In this document: in pieces, positions 53,724 to 64,000 of the stretch
Numbering within the stretch: position 1 is the first letter of the stretch
Layout of the letters: each line of letters begins with the position of its first letter
Assembly: GCF_964340395.1 (NCBI RefSeq)
Contig: NC_135560.1
Coordinates: forward strand, 4,815,498-4,879,497
Origin: Glandiceps talaboti
Taxonomy: Eukaryota; Hemichordata; Enteropneusta; Spengelidae
Reading direction: 5' to 3'
DNA: 64,000 nt
Notes under the pieces: generated by a model
Told to the model about the DNA's origin: nothing
Databases searched by the model: none
What the model saw: only the letters and a program-made list of their open reading frames with translations
Made by a program: the position numbers and the translations under genes

Positions 53724-54860
53724 ATGTAGATGATGTAGTCTGAAGTTATTTTACAAACCTTGCACAAGATAAGAACATAAAACTCAATACAACCTGATCA
53801 AATTTATTATTACCAAACACAATAATCAAGTTTGAACCAGCCTTGGAAAAATGAGTCCACTTTCAAGTTTAGCATAGTTTGATAAAGTTGAGACTGAGTA
53901 TCAACCCATACACTGATACAGATGGTATGGTAATACAAGTCAATACGCAATGCCATACATATATTTTGATGGTGTTCAGGCCCACCTCGCCCCTTTTTGC
54001 AGTATACATACTGCAAGTCATAAATACGAACAAATTGGTATCTAAAGACAATTATTTTAATTTGCTATACTTTAACGCTAGCTTTCAATCTCGAAACAAC
54101 ATCAGGTCTGAAAAATGTGCACAGTGACGCCATTTTGTACAAATAAACTTTCAATTTCGAACAAAATCATGGAGTTTCAACAATTTCAAATGTGTTATGA
54201 CACATCAAAACATCATGTACGACTTCTTTATTGTGTTAACATTCATATTTACGCTTAAGTATGATTTGAAAATACGTCCTACCTGCAAATTTTCGCACAA
54301 GTTGAGATCGTCGCCACTTCTATAAACTTCTCAAAATCACGTCGTTTCCGCTACAGTTCCCGGATGTAAACAAGCAGTAGCGAGACCATTTTCAAATCGG
54401 GCGTACGCCTAACTTTCCCATACAAAGGGGCCAAATAATCATTTGAAAATTACTAATCAATAACATATTTTCATAAATTTGGGCTAAGGAAGTTAAAATA
54501 AACAAATATTATTGACAAAAAACGTTGAAAAAGTTTGGTTTTTGGAGCCATTTTTTAAATTCTCAACCGATTTTTTCACTTGACACATCGAACAATAGCT
54601 TATACACCCCTCTTTGAGATGCTGCCCTTTTCGTTATGGTATGGTCCAGTTAAGTGACGCGTTGGCGGGAAATAGTGAACAGAGGTCGAGAGGTCATGTT
54701 GAAAAATCGTGATCACAAATGGCGACCGCGCATACGGCCGTAATTTTCCAGAGGAGGATGGAAGGGGTGCAGAGCATGATGGGTAAAAATAACTGCGAAA
54801 ACTCATTACGCAGTGAGCCTCCATTGTGTACACTTCGATCGTGAACGTACGTTTACAGTG
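53724..54860 (-). other. 5' region of the transposase-like gene
   Basis: Contains the inferred first intron (53619-54292), a donor CAG/GTAGGA at 54293 on the minus strand, and CpG-bearing sequence at about 54290-54420 and 54640-54860 that could be a minus-strand promoter. GACGCCATTTTG near 54125 is a YY1-like motif. No other gene. Confidence 0.4.
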
Positions 54861-54894
54861 GTGGCTGGCTCAGTGGTCACCAGTCGTAGTTTGG

Positions 54895-55480
54895 GGCATC
54901 AACTCGCCGTAACTTTCGCAATAATTCATCATATTGGATACTATAAAAGCGAACATTTCGACTGATATTTCTCCCTCCGTGCTAGTAGAATCGATTTTGG
55001 AATTATTTATAGGAATACTGTGATTTTTCGTGAAGAATACTTGACCCCGCCGATGTCGTAAATTTCGGTCCGGTTTTTCGCCCGTTTGTAGTTTCGCCCC
55101 ATATTTACAAAATTTTGCAAAATAGATGGACTCTTGTGTACTTTTAAATGGCTATAGTTAGAAATGGACAAGGTCTACTCAAGATTTGCGGTAGAAAGTG
55201 GGTGATCCGCCCCGGAAGCGAAGGTGACCTCCTTTGACAAGTGATGTGACGTGACAATGCAAACAGGCGAGTTTCTCACAACTTGCTCAACTACTACTGT
55301 AATTTAAATCACCGTGCACACCCAATTTCATCATTGACCCTACACGAAAGGGTATATGATTTCCCACATGTTTGAGATATTTTCAAGTAACATGTAACTT
55401 GCAAATTCGATATCACCCTGCAATCGTGTGTAATAGTGACACCAGAATGAAGGCAACTCGGGTAAGCAGGTCGTATTTTT
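54895..55480 (+). repeat. Inverted homologue of the right part of the nested element
   Basis: + strand here matches the reverse complement of about 51600-52165: TCAACTCGCCGTAACTTTC, ATTTTGGAATTA...TAGGAATAC, CGGTAGAAAG..GTGATC, CCAGAATGAAG(G/A)CAACTCG(G/C)GTAAGCA appear in the same order. Similarity is moderate. It begins just inside the place where an element end would lie, but no matching inverted end is visible near 54860. Confidence 0.7.
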
Positions 55481-55555
55481 GAGTGCAGTGTCCCAAGTAC
55501 AGCTCCTCAACTTTATTCAGTCTAGCTGACTAAAACGTCAGATGTCTACCTTCCA

Positions 55556-55574
55556 AAATACAAACATTTGCTCA

Positions 55575-55616
<42 letters not shown>

Positions 55617-55896
55617 ATACAACTACAACAAGACTTCGGCCTTTGTATTATAAAGTTATATATTGCCACACATTGTGCGAGTCTCTCAGTTTCGCATATT
55701 TTAATCCGACATGGTTTTGCTCGTCTGGCAACATACATGTAGCAAAATGTGCTCAGGCTACGCAAATTGTGGTAACGTATGATGAGTATTTTTGATCATA
55801 TAAGCATTGCGAAATATTATATAACTAGCAAGGTATACAAACATTTGCTCAAAAAAATAAAAATTAAATTAAATAAATAAATAAATAAATAAATCA
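55556..55896 (+). repeat. Paired ATACAAACATTTGCTCAAAA / (AAAT)n blocks 280 bp apart
   Basis: ATACAAACATTTGCTCAAAA followed by AAATAAAA and (AAAT)n appears at 55557-55619 and again at 55836-55893. The 230 bases between contain no recognised element. This may be a tandem duplication or a retroposon with a long flanking duplication. Confidence 0.7.
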
Positions 55897-57565
55897 ATAT
55901 TTTCTGGAGCAGGTAATCAAACGCTTTTCCAGAGCTTTTTCCTTTCCATACGTGAAAAGGTTTTTAACCTCTGGTTTTAGGGCGAGGTTCCTGCAGGAGA
56001 TATTCTTTTTGTTGTCAAATATGCACCTCTGGATTAAACTCTTTTCTACAGCACTGTAACATTTATGTTTGTATCATTTATTCTATGTTTGTGAATAAAG
56101 TTCAATGACCTGGCAGCGTAGCCACACACTGTATATATGTTGTGTTGGTAACTGTATTTAAGGCCCGGAGATGGTCCAAAACCTTACTATATGTGAAGAA
56201 GCAATGTTGACTAGTTTTATTGTAAAATGATAACAATGCATACATACACAGACAGACACACAGACACAGACACACAGACATACATGTGCATGCACACACT
56301 CATGCACATACATACATACATACATACATACATGCACAGACAGACACGCACGCGCGCGCATATATATACAAACATTGTCACTGCCCACTTGCAAAAGATG
56401 TGCTAGTCGCATCAAAACGTCATGAAAAGATTTATCTTGGGATTGGAATAAATGCTTACTTGGAACTTTTCAACCCATTCAACAATCACTTAGCATTCAT
56501 CTTTTACCTGTATATATGATGAAAACCTTTATACTTTCTCAATGACAACCTCCGTTGGAGCATACAATCCCTGCTGACATGAAGCGTATATAGGATCAAA
56601 CCCATTACATAGTATCTTCTAGCTATCCTATCAGGTTCCCATTTATACAGCTGGGGTGACTAGGATACAACCATGGTTCAAATCTTACCAAAATGGATGA
56701 ATAGATTCAACTATGAGTACACAAAGGTTTTTTTTCTAATTACACAGTGCCATGAATTCAGGTAAATTTGGCATACACACACACACACACACATCCTCTC
56801 ACACACCACACCACACAATGTTGACAAGTTGTTTTATTGTAAAATAATAACAATGCATACACACACATGCACAGACACACATACATACAGAGACATACAT
56901 ATGCACAGACACACATTCATAGATACACATAGGATCAAGCCCATTACATAGTATCTTCTAGCTATCCTATCAGGTTCCCATTTATATAGCTGGGATGACT
57001 AGAATACAACCATGGTTCAAATCTTACCAAAATGGATGAATAGATTCAACTATGAGTACACAAAAGTTTTTTTTTCTAATTACACAGTGCCATGAATTCA
57101 GGTAAATTTGGCATACACACACATCACACACACACAGAGAGAGGTAAGGTCAGGGGCAATTCTCTACTCATGATGAGGGCGGGGGTGCATTCCTCAGTAT
57201 ACTAAGGGATGGAGCATTTTTAACAGGGGGGGCTTATGTTTTTGGTAGGGGTCATTTTCAACACCACTTGAAGTGGGGGAGGGGGTCATTTTGGAAAACA
57301 GCACTTCAAAAGGGTCACGTTGGAAAACGACAAGATAAGTGTCTGTCATGTTAGTGCCATTCGAAGTGACTCTTGAACTATTTTAGTTGTGTAAAAAATT
57401 TCTACTGTGAGAGAGGATGTGTCACATACACTATTTCTCAAATGATTAGGTACAGTTAGTCACTGTCTTTTTCAACCATTCTGTGGACCTCACGTTACCC
57501 ATCATCAAAGAATCCACACCAACAACTCAGTCTCTAATTTAAACAAATTCTTTTATAATACGTTT

Positions 57566-57571
57566 TTTATT
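57566..57571 (-). terminator. Minus-strand polyadenylation signal of the coiled-coil gene, right copy
   Basis: AATAAA on the minus strand about 180 bases beyond the stop at 57750; preserved in both copies. Confidence 0.45.
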
Positions 57572-57749
57572 ACTAATTATATAAAATTCACTACTACAAT
57601 AAAAAATATTTTCAAGTCCTGTACAAAACTTAAAAATTCAAAAAGCCAAAAAACGAAATTTACACTCAAATTAAAATACACCATCAAATGAAACTTCAAT
57701 CATGGATACCACCACATCACTCGACCATCACGTTTAACTTGACACTTAA

Positions 57750-59904
57750 CTAAATTTCCTCAATTACTGTGGATGTAGTAGCCTGCCCCCGTGTACTCTC
57801 ATGGAATAGGTGGTTGTACACAATCGTGAAGTCAGGGATGAAATCATAACCTGGTGGGGGTGGCGGCAACCTGCCGTAAAGGGCCCTTTCTCCAAACTTC
57901 ACAACTCTAGTGTCTTCAGAGAGCGCAACCTCAAAATACTTTCTTGCGGTGTTAACAAAGCTCTGGTAATCTGTAAGTGAAAAGAAATGTACACCTTGTC
58001 ACAAATAATGAATTGAAGTTACAAGTGGGATTTATTCACTTAATATTGGATTGAATGTTTAGTTTTTCAACGACCAGATGATGAGTTCTTCAATCAATTT
58101 GATGCAGTCGGTGAGGGCGCCCAACAACAGCTAGGGCAACACCTACATACATGTAAGTTGATGTGATGTGGTATGCAGTCTGTAAATATCTGTACAATGT
58201 ATACACTTACGGGCATAATATAGATCTCCTCTTTCTCTTTCACGTTTACAAATTTCAGTAATTTCTCTCAATTCCATCAACTTTTTCATTCCAGCTTTCG
58301 CAAAGTCTGATTTTCTTGTTTTCAGTTCTGCAATTTCATTTTTCATATATACATGTTCTGCCCTAGCTCCCTCCAGGTACTTCTTCATTCCTTCGATCTA
58401 GACACACAAAATAGAAAGTAAATGTGCAAATTAATATTATAACCTCATTTTCTTTCTGATTAGTCAGTCTGTCTGTCTGTCTCCTTCTGTCCTTCCCTCC
58501 CCCTCTCCCCCTCCCCCCACCTACAGGGGCGGAGCTATGAGTTTTTTATGGTATCGATGAGAAAACTCCAACGAAATACCCAGACTGAGAAAACAGTCCT
58601 AAATTATACTACTATTAAATATTATCCTAATTACCTGTTCCTTTTGGACTTCATTATCATCTTCAAGTTCTTCTAATTTCACATTCAATTCTTGACATAA
58701 TTTCTTTAATCTTTCATTTGTTTCTTGTGCTTCCTTCAAATTCATCTTATTAACTTTCAACTGCAAACATAAAACATCCAACAGTTATAAAGTCATTGGA
58801 CGTGTATAGTTTTTGCCTTACTGATAAATACAAACCAATAACATTAGTATAAATAGACATGATTTTGAATTACTTACCTCTGTCTCCATCATTGTAAAGT
58901 CACTCTGACGTTTTCTTCCGTTTAGTACTAATTTGTCTCGTGATTCTTTGATTCTTTGTAACTGCCAATAAATGAAGGGAAAATTTTCCTTTTAATTGAA
59001 TTATTTGCCTACTCACTCACTCACTCACTCTCTCACTCACTCACTCAGTCACTCACACACACTCACTCACTCACTCATTCATTCATTCATTCATTTCAAT
59101 CCATAAATATTTCAATTCACACTGTCACTCATATTTCCATATTGTATTTTCAGTCACCACATTTCATATCATTCCATGCCACTACAATGAAATATCCCTA
59201 CCTTAGCCTGTGCGTCTTCCTGAATTTGAATGGAATCATTTTTGAATTTTTCAAGTTCTTTGATCTTTTTCTTTTTTTCTTTCACTTCTTCCTGGAGAAA
59301 ATCTATCGTCATTTGCGCGTCCTCTAGTTTTTCCTCCAACTTTCTCGTCTAAATACAAGAAATATAATCTTTGAAAATTATCTTTTTTATTACCTTGTTA
59401 GTTTGAATAAAGATAATTGAAATTGAAATAAAAATAACAATTGGTAATATACAGCGAATTTAAAAATAACATGCAAATTTTCTGTTTTCTACGCTCCCTT
59501 CATGGGATGTTTGATACTACAGTGAGAAAAACATTGGTGCCCAAATGTCTAGGTAGAGTTGCAACACATTGAAATGGATTATTCTAGTATTTACGCTCTC
59601 TTTACTAGACTAAATCGTCTCTAAGGAAAAGGGATATGAAAGAAATAAAAAAACTAAATATTTTATTAATTTCTGGTATTGAGTGAAATGATAGCGAAAC
59701 AGTTTAAGATTAAAGTGAATGATTAAACATTAATTTGTTAAATTTATGTTATTAGGACTAGCTATTCCACTGGTAAATAGTAACAATGAAATCAAAATTT
59801 GTACAAAAATATAACATACGCAGAAAAGAAAAGACTTTATAATTCACAATAACAAAAGCTAGATTTGTTCTTACCTTCGACTTCTTGATTGGTAAGCAAG
59901 GCAT
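57750..59904 (-). CDS. Coiled-coil protein of unknown function, right copy, 6 exons, 264 aa
   Basis: Exons in transcription order: 59875-59904, 59202-59348, 58878-58961, 58635-58760, 58211-58397, 57750-57970. All introns are GT..AG and the joined phases (0,0,0,0,1) give one open frame from MPCLPIKKSK to a TAG stop. Residues about 11-190 form a near-continuous, highly charged coiled coil (KLEEKLEDAQ, RLKKLCQELNVKLEELEDD, NEIAELKTRKSD). The last 75 residues are different: a compact segment with VNTARKYFEVAL, then GRLPPPPPGYDFIPDF and a Thr/Ser tail. I do not recognise the family; coiled coil plus a short folded tail is common in ciliary and centrosomal proteins, but nothing here proves that. 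The gene has a near-identical but broken paralogue at 39620-42290. Confidence 0.8.
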
Positions 59905-60610
59905 TTTTTGTTAATACTTGTATTTCTGGGGTTCGCACTTGAAGTTGTCTGTATAACTTGACGGACAAATAGCAAGTGAGATGCGGTTACCAAGTGGACG
60001 GAATTTATACACATATGTGACGTCGTGATCATCCTCGTCCTCACAAAGTTGTAAAAGTACCAGTTATGACGTATAATAACCATTAAATCTAAATAAACGT
60101 GTGAAAAGATTGAAATCAGTATAATCACATTAGTTGAATATTCGTTATCCCAAATACATACGAGAGACACGCGATGAGATAAAGAATGAATTGATCAAAA
60201 GAAAAAAAAACGATTACTTATAGAACGTTTGCGCGTTGAAAATACATGGAAAGTTCTAAAATGTTTCCTTGGTTACGTACGTGGAAGATCCAGACACTTT
60301 GTAACTCTTGGTGGCGCTCCACACTGCGTCTAAGCTGGCGTTATCAGATTGTTACTCAAAATACCTACATAAATATATTGTCGATTAAACTATTCTAGGA
60401 TAATATTGCAATGACCTTCTGTCATTGTTTGATTTCATAGTAGGGGTATTATAGAATGTGTTATATATGTGATAAGTTACATCATAAGATCTATATGTTA
60501 TATCTTACTGGTGTGCAATTGTTGGCTAAGTAACAAACTTATACATCAGTACGTAAGGGGAATACTGTGAGTACCACCAACAATTACACCTCAATACACA
60601 TTATTTTTTT

Positions 60611-60632
60611 TATCTATCTATCTATCTATCTA

Positions 60633-60675
<43 letters not shown>

Positions 60676-60718
60676 GACTGTCTGCCTGCCTGCCTGCCTC
60701 CCTCCCTCCCTCCCCCCC

Positions 60719-60750
<32 letters not shown>

Positions 60751-60850
60751 CCTTATTTATTATTTATTTATTTATTTATTTAATCAATCAATTAATTAAT
60801 TAATTAAATAATTTATTTATTTATTTAATCAATTTAACCATTTGTTTATT
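60611..60850 (+). repeat. Compound microsatellite in the right duplication copy
   Basis: (CTAT)n, (CTGT)n, (GCCT)n, (CCTC)n, (CT)n, (CTAT)n, (TTTA)n and (AATT/AATC)n follow one another without unique sequence between. It replaces the pure TTTA array of the left copy. Confidence 0.95.
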
Positions 60851-60930
60851 TAATGGGAGACCAACGGGAGCGCGTCCTATTTACAGGCCCCTAAAAAATC
60901 TGAACAACTCAAGTAAGAAACAAGTCTACA

Positions 60931-60933
<3 letters not shown>

Positions 60934-60970
<37 letters not shown>

Positions 60971-61110
60971 TCATACACACATACACACACACATACATAC
61001 ACACACATACACACACACATACATACACACACACCACACACACGCACACACACACACCACACACACACATACATACTTACACACACATACACACACACAA
61101 ACAAACAAAA
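60934..61110 (+). repeat. (CA)n with CATA interruptions, right duplication copy
   Basis: About 170 bases of CA-rich repeat; the left copy has only about 50 bases here. The minus-strand frame 60877-61104 is an artefact. Confidence 0.95.
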
Positions 61111-61849
61111 CTAACAACCTACACATAAAAACATTAACAAGGCAAACTTTAAAATCAATCTTGCTAGGTGAACCTGAGATGATAATCTTGCAAATTTGCC
61201 TTTTAAGAGATAAGTTAAAGTCGATATTCGAAATAATACAAAAAAGACTCTCTCAAATATTATTTAAACTCATTCTGTGCCCTTTTGGTTATTATTTTAG
61301 AAACTGTAACTGGCTCTACATATTAAAAATGCTACTTGAAGTGAAAAAGAAAAGAAATATATATTCAATCTCTTCTTTTTTCGACTGTAAAAACTCTTTC
61401 ATCAAAGCAACACTTCAACTCTTGTACCTAGGGTGACTGTATGCAACCTTCTTTGGGCATTACATTCATTCGTGGAGTACATTCATTTTACGTTCATTTT
61501 CTCGCTGAATTTCACCTCAATATATTATAGATGGCGTACTTATCTTGTCCGTAAATTAATATTAGTTATTCATTTATCATAACTGTATAAGATTATGATT
61601 AATAATTAATAGATTTTGATAATAAAACGAATTTCTATTGTTATTCTGTAGTAGGTGGTTCCATGACAACACCTTGCGTCATTACTCGGATATATCTTGA
61701 TTAATTGAAAACGAGACTGTACACTATGAAAATAATGGTCTTTATACCACTTCTAGTTGTCCGAGTTGTATAGCGTACATTAATACATCACATGTGATAT
61801 ATTTATATGGCTTGTGCACGGAGGGCAGTGAAAGTAGTGATTTGCATAA

Positions 61850-61880
61850 TGACGTCACATTCAGGCAACATCCAAGATGG
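61850..61880 (+). promoter_or_regulatory. G-beta-5 promoter/initiator: CRE and YY1-type motif at the start codon
   Basis: TGACGTCA at 61850-61857 and CCAAGATGGCGAC at 61873-61885, in which the ATG is the start codon. The second motif matches the YY1 AAGATGGCGGC type found at many starts of TATA-less genes. Confidence 0.5.
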
Positions 61881-63750
61881 CGACAACAGATGCATCAATG
61901 AAAGAGGAATCTATATCGACGCTGAGTCGAGAATTGGAATCTTTGAAATTCAAATTGGAGGAAGAACGACACAAGCTTAATGATGTAGAATGTAAGAACT
62001 TAATTATCTTTACGTCATAGGTCTGTCAATGGGAAAAGACAGCTCAGCTGTCGGAAGATGTCACGACACCGCATCACTCTGTCGTATATACTTTTAGTAA
62101 ATTTGTACGATGATGTGATGACCTGGAATTGCAGTACCTTCCATATCATGTAGATATTTTATGCATGATTCATTCTACATGTACACAAAACTATTGATAG
62201 AAATACATGCACCTCAGCGTCCATCCTATTTAATCGCAATTAGCAATTTAAAAAATGACTGCATAAAATCAAAATCTGTATAAATCGAGGTCTTCGCGAT
62301 GCAGCGAGTTAACTTTACGTTATTGACCAATGTACGTATGTTTACGTTCTTCCATAGCAAAAGTAGGCCAGTATATTTAACGTCATTTTGATAAAAAAAT
62401 CACTTCAGATTTTTTTTTAACACAGCTGAACTGATGTGTCACGAGTGCTAGCATGATAAAGTGTGTGTATTTGCATGTATTTCTATTGTATACAGTATTG
62501 TGCGTGACGCATACGCGTATCTGCGTTTAGTATGTGCAAACACATTTGTGCATGGGTGCGTGTCATGTCTAGGTGTGAATTAAATTCTATTAAAAACTCA
62601 ATCTTGCTGGACTTGCTTTGGTAAGGCTTAGTGGAGGTGTTACTCTGTCGGTTTATTTGAATTGCTACGGGGAATTGGTCTAGGCAAATGTATTAGATCT
62701 TCAAATTTGGTGTGCAAGAAAATTTGAGTTCGAGGATTTAAATGTAGAACTGCTTGGATAATCAATCTAGTATTTGGGATATATGTTGGGTTGTATATAT
62801 AAAAAAATATTCAAAGGTTAGATGATCACATTGATATGCAAAAATAATTTTTAATCAAAATTTTTAATTTTGATGACTTGTGTTTGTTTTCAGTGAAAGT
62901 TGTAGCACAGCGATCAGAAATGTTACCTCAGTTTAACATGAAACCAAGACGAGTACTAAAAGGACATCAAGGGAAAGTACTGGCTATGGATTGGTCTCAG
63001 GATAAAAGGCATGTAGTCAGCTCTTCCCAAGATGGCAAAATGATTGTATGGGATGCATTCACAACCAATAAGGTAAGGTATAATCTAGTCTGACTCACCA
63101 ACTCACTCAAAAATATCACACACAAGCCAAGAAATTATTGAAATCAAAATAATGGATTTATACCCTGGTCATTCTCAGTAATGACAACACACGTCTATGT
63201 CATTGTTCCATGGTACTTCAAATAAGTCAAAATGTACATACCTTACCTTTACGCCTCTCAATCAATCATGAATTGTGCAGGTTTTAATTTCATTTCCTCA
63301 GCCTGTTTTTCTTTGGAAAATACTTGAGATCTTAGGACTTTGTAACTTCAAGTTGTCATCTTTGAAGTTTGACTCAAAGTAACTAGGCCCCTTACATTAG
63401 TCATGTTTTAGCTGCTGAAAGGAAGAAAAAATTTCAGGAATAATGGCAAACTATGTACCAGTATATTGTAAAATAGACAATCATTATCAGTTTGTATTTG
63501 TGATGAATTTGACAGACTTTACAACAAAGACTTTTTGATATCGTGAGCTCAAAATGCACTTGAAATTAATTACCTGTACAAGACAGATATTTCAAATAAT
63601 TTTTCAAACAAAGAGAAGATACCTTTACATTCCAAATGTGGACCCATATTTCTGAGATCTTGATTGATTTCAGGAACATGCAGTAACTATGCCAACGACA
63701 TGGGTGATGGCTTGTTCGTATGCTCCGTCAGGAACCATGGTAGCATGTGG
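61877..63750 (+). CDS. GNB5: G-protein beta-5 subunit, N-terminal part (exons 1-3; continues beyond window)
   Basis: Exons 61877-61991, 62894-63072 and 63674-63750, with phases 1 and 0 at the two internal junctions. Exon 1 encodes an N-terminal helix ([23 protein letters not shown]) much like vertebrate G-beta-5 ([24 protein letters not shown]). Exon 2 gives the start of the first WD40 blade ([39 protein letters not shown]), and exon 3 the next strand ([20 protein letters not shown]). The EEERxKLxDVE helix and the TTNK-EHAVTMP sequence separate beta-5 from beta-1 to beta-4. G-beta-5 forms an obligate dimer with the GGL domain of R7-family RGS proteins and speeds G-alpha(i/o) GTP hydrolysis in neurons and photoreceptors. 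The remaining blades are outside the window. Confidence 0.95.
61992..62893 (+). other. G-beta-5 introns 1 and 2 (second at 63073-63673) and start of intron 3 (63751-64000)
   Basis: AT-rich intronic sequence without repeats or other genes that I can identify. Frame 63664-63858 only overlaps exon 3 in another phase. Confidence 0.6.
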
Positions 63751-64000
63751 GTAAGTTTTAGTTTCCACTATTCAACTCAGTTGCATTTATCATTTATATC
63801 TTCTGTGGTCACTCGCTTCCAATATTATAGACCAATCTGTAGAATATATTTGACCTAATGTGAAATACTGGTCTTGGTTCTAATAAAAGCGTGTATTCCA
63901 CAAAGTCAGTGCTGTAAACATTTGTCACTGGTGGTGAGGTCATGTGTTCCAATGATTCAGATTTTGACAGTGGGATAGGACAGAAGACTTTGTTTGGTCT

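Larger units (their letters stand above)
56185..61785 (+). repeat. Segmental duplication, right copy (~5.6 kb)
   Basis: Direct homologue of 38645-44225, with a tandem extra copy of the 210-bp CATAGTATCTTCTAGC block near its left end and different microsatellite content at 60611-60850. It ends about 90 bases before the G-beta-5 start codon, at the edge of that gene's promoter. Confidence 0.95.

Overview
This is nuclear DNA of an invertebrate animal. Genes are split by GT..AG introns, introns are long, AT content is high, microsatellites and minisatellites are abundant, and there is a tRNA-derived SINE, decayed retroelement sequence and DNA-transposon sequence. The single-copy genes (SEL1L3, HCN channel, basigin/neuroplastin, G-beta-5) are animal genes. 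A non-vertebrate deuterostome (hemichordate, amphioxus or echinoderm) fits, but the species cannot be fixed from the window alone.

Layout. (1) 1-2872, + strand: last four exons of a SEL1L3-like gene. (2) 6841-16705, +: a complete seven-exon HCN (hyperpolarisation-activated, cyclic-nucleotide-gated) channel, 708 codons, with a CIGYG pore and a C-terminal cyclic-nucleotide-binding domain. (3) 17.1-18.3 kb: a block of microsatellites. (4) 20229-33255, +: a complete six-exon basigin/neuroplastin-type gene, 410 codons, with three Ig domains and a glutamate inside the transmembrane helix, followed by a repeat-rich 3' region with a SINE and the first AATAAA at 38567. (5) 38.6-44.2 kb and 56.2-61.8 kb: two direct copies of a ~5.6-kb segmental duplication. 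Each carries the same six-exon minus-strand coiled-coil gene. The right copy is open (264 aa); the left copy has a nonsense codon in exon 4. (6) 44.2-56.2 kb, between the copies: a truncated DIRS/Ngaro-like retroelement remnant, a diverged repeat with RFX-like palindromes, a large transposase-like gene on the minus strand, and a 2.24-kb nested DNA element. The nested element has inverted ends and a 4-bp target duplication and sits exactly inside the transposase-like reading frame. (7) 61877-63750, +: first three exons of a G-protein beta-5 (GNB5) gene that runs off the window.

The conserved genes are not a functional operon; they are simply neighbours. The channel, basigin-type and G-beta-5 genes would all be expected in excitable or sensory cells, but that is inference from family knowledge only. 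The most informative structures are the nested transposon, the segmental duplication with one broken copy, and three unrelated minisatellites that each carry a CCAATCA core per unit. Also notable are a hammerhead-like motif in a basigin intron and an altered ligand-contact position in the HCN binding domain. Splice sites were assigned by eye from GT/AG positions, reading-frame phase and remembered family consensus; no search was run.
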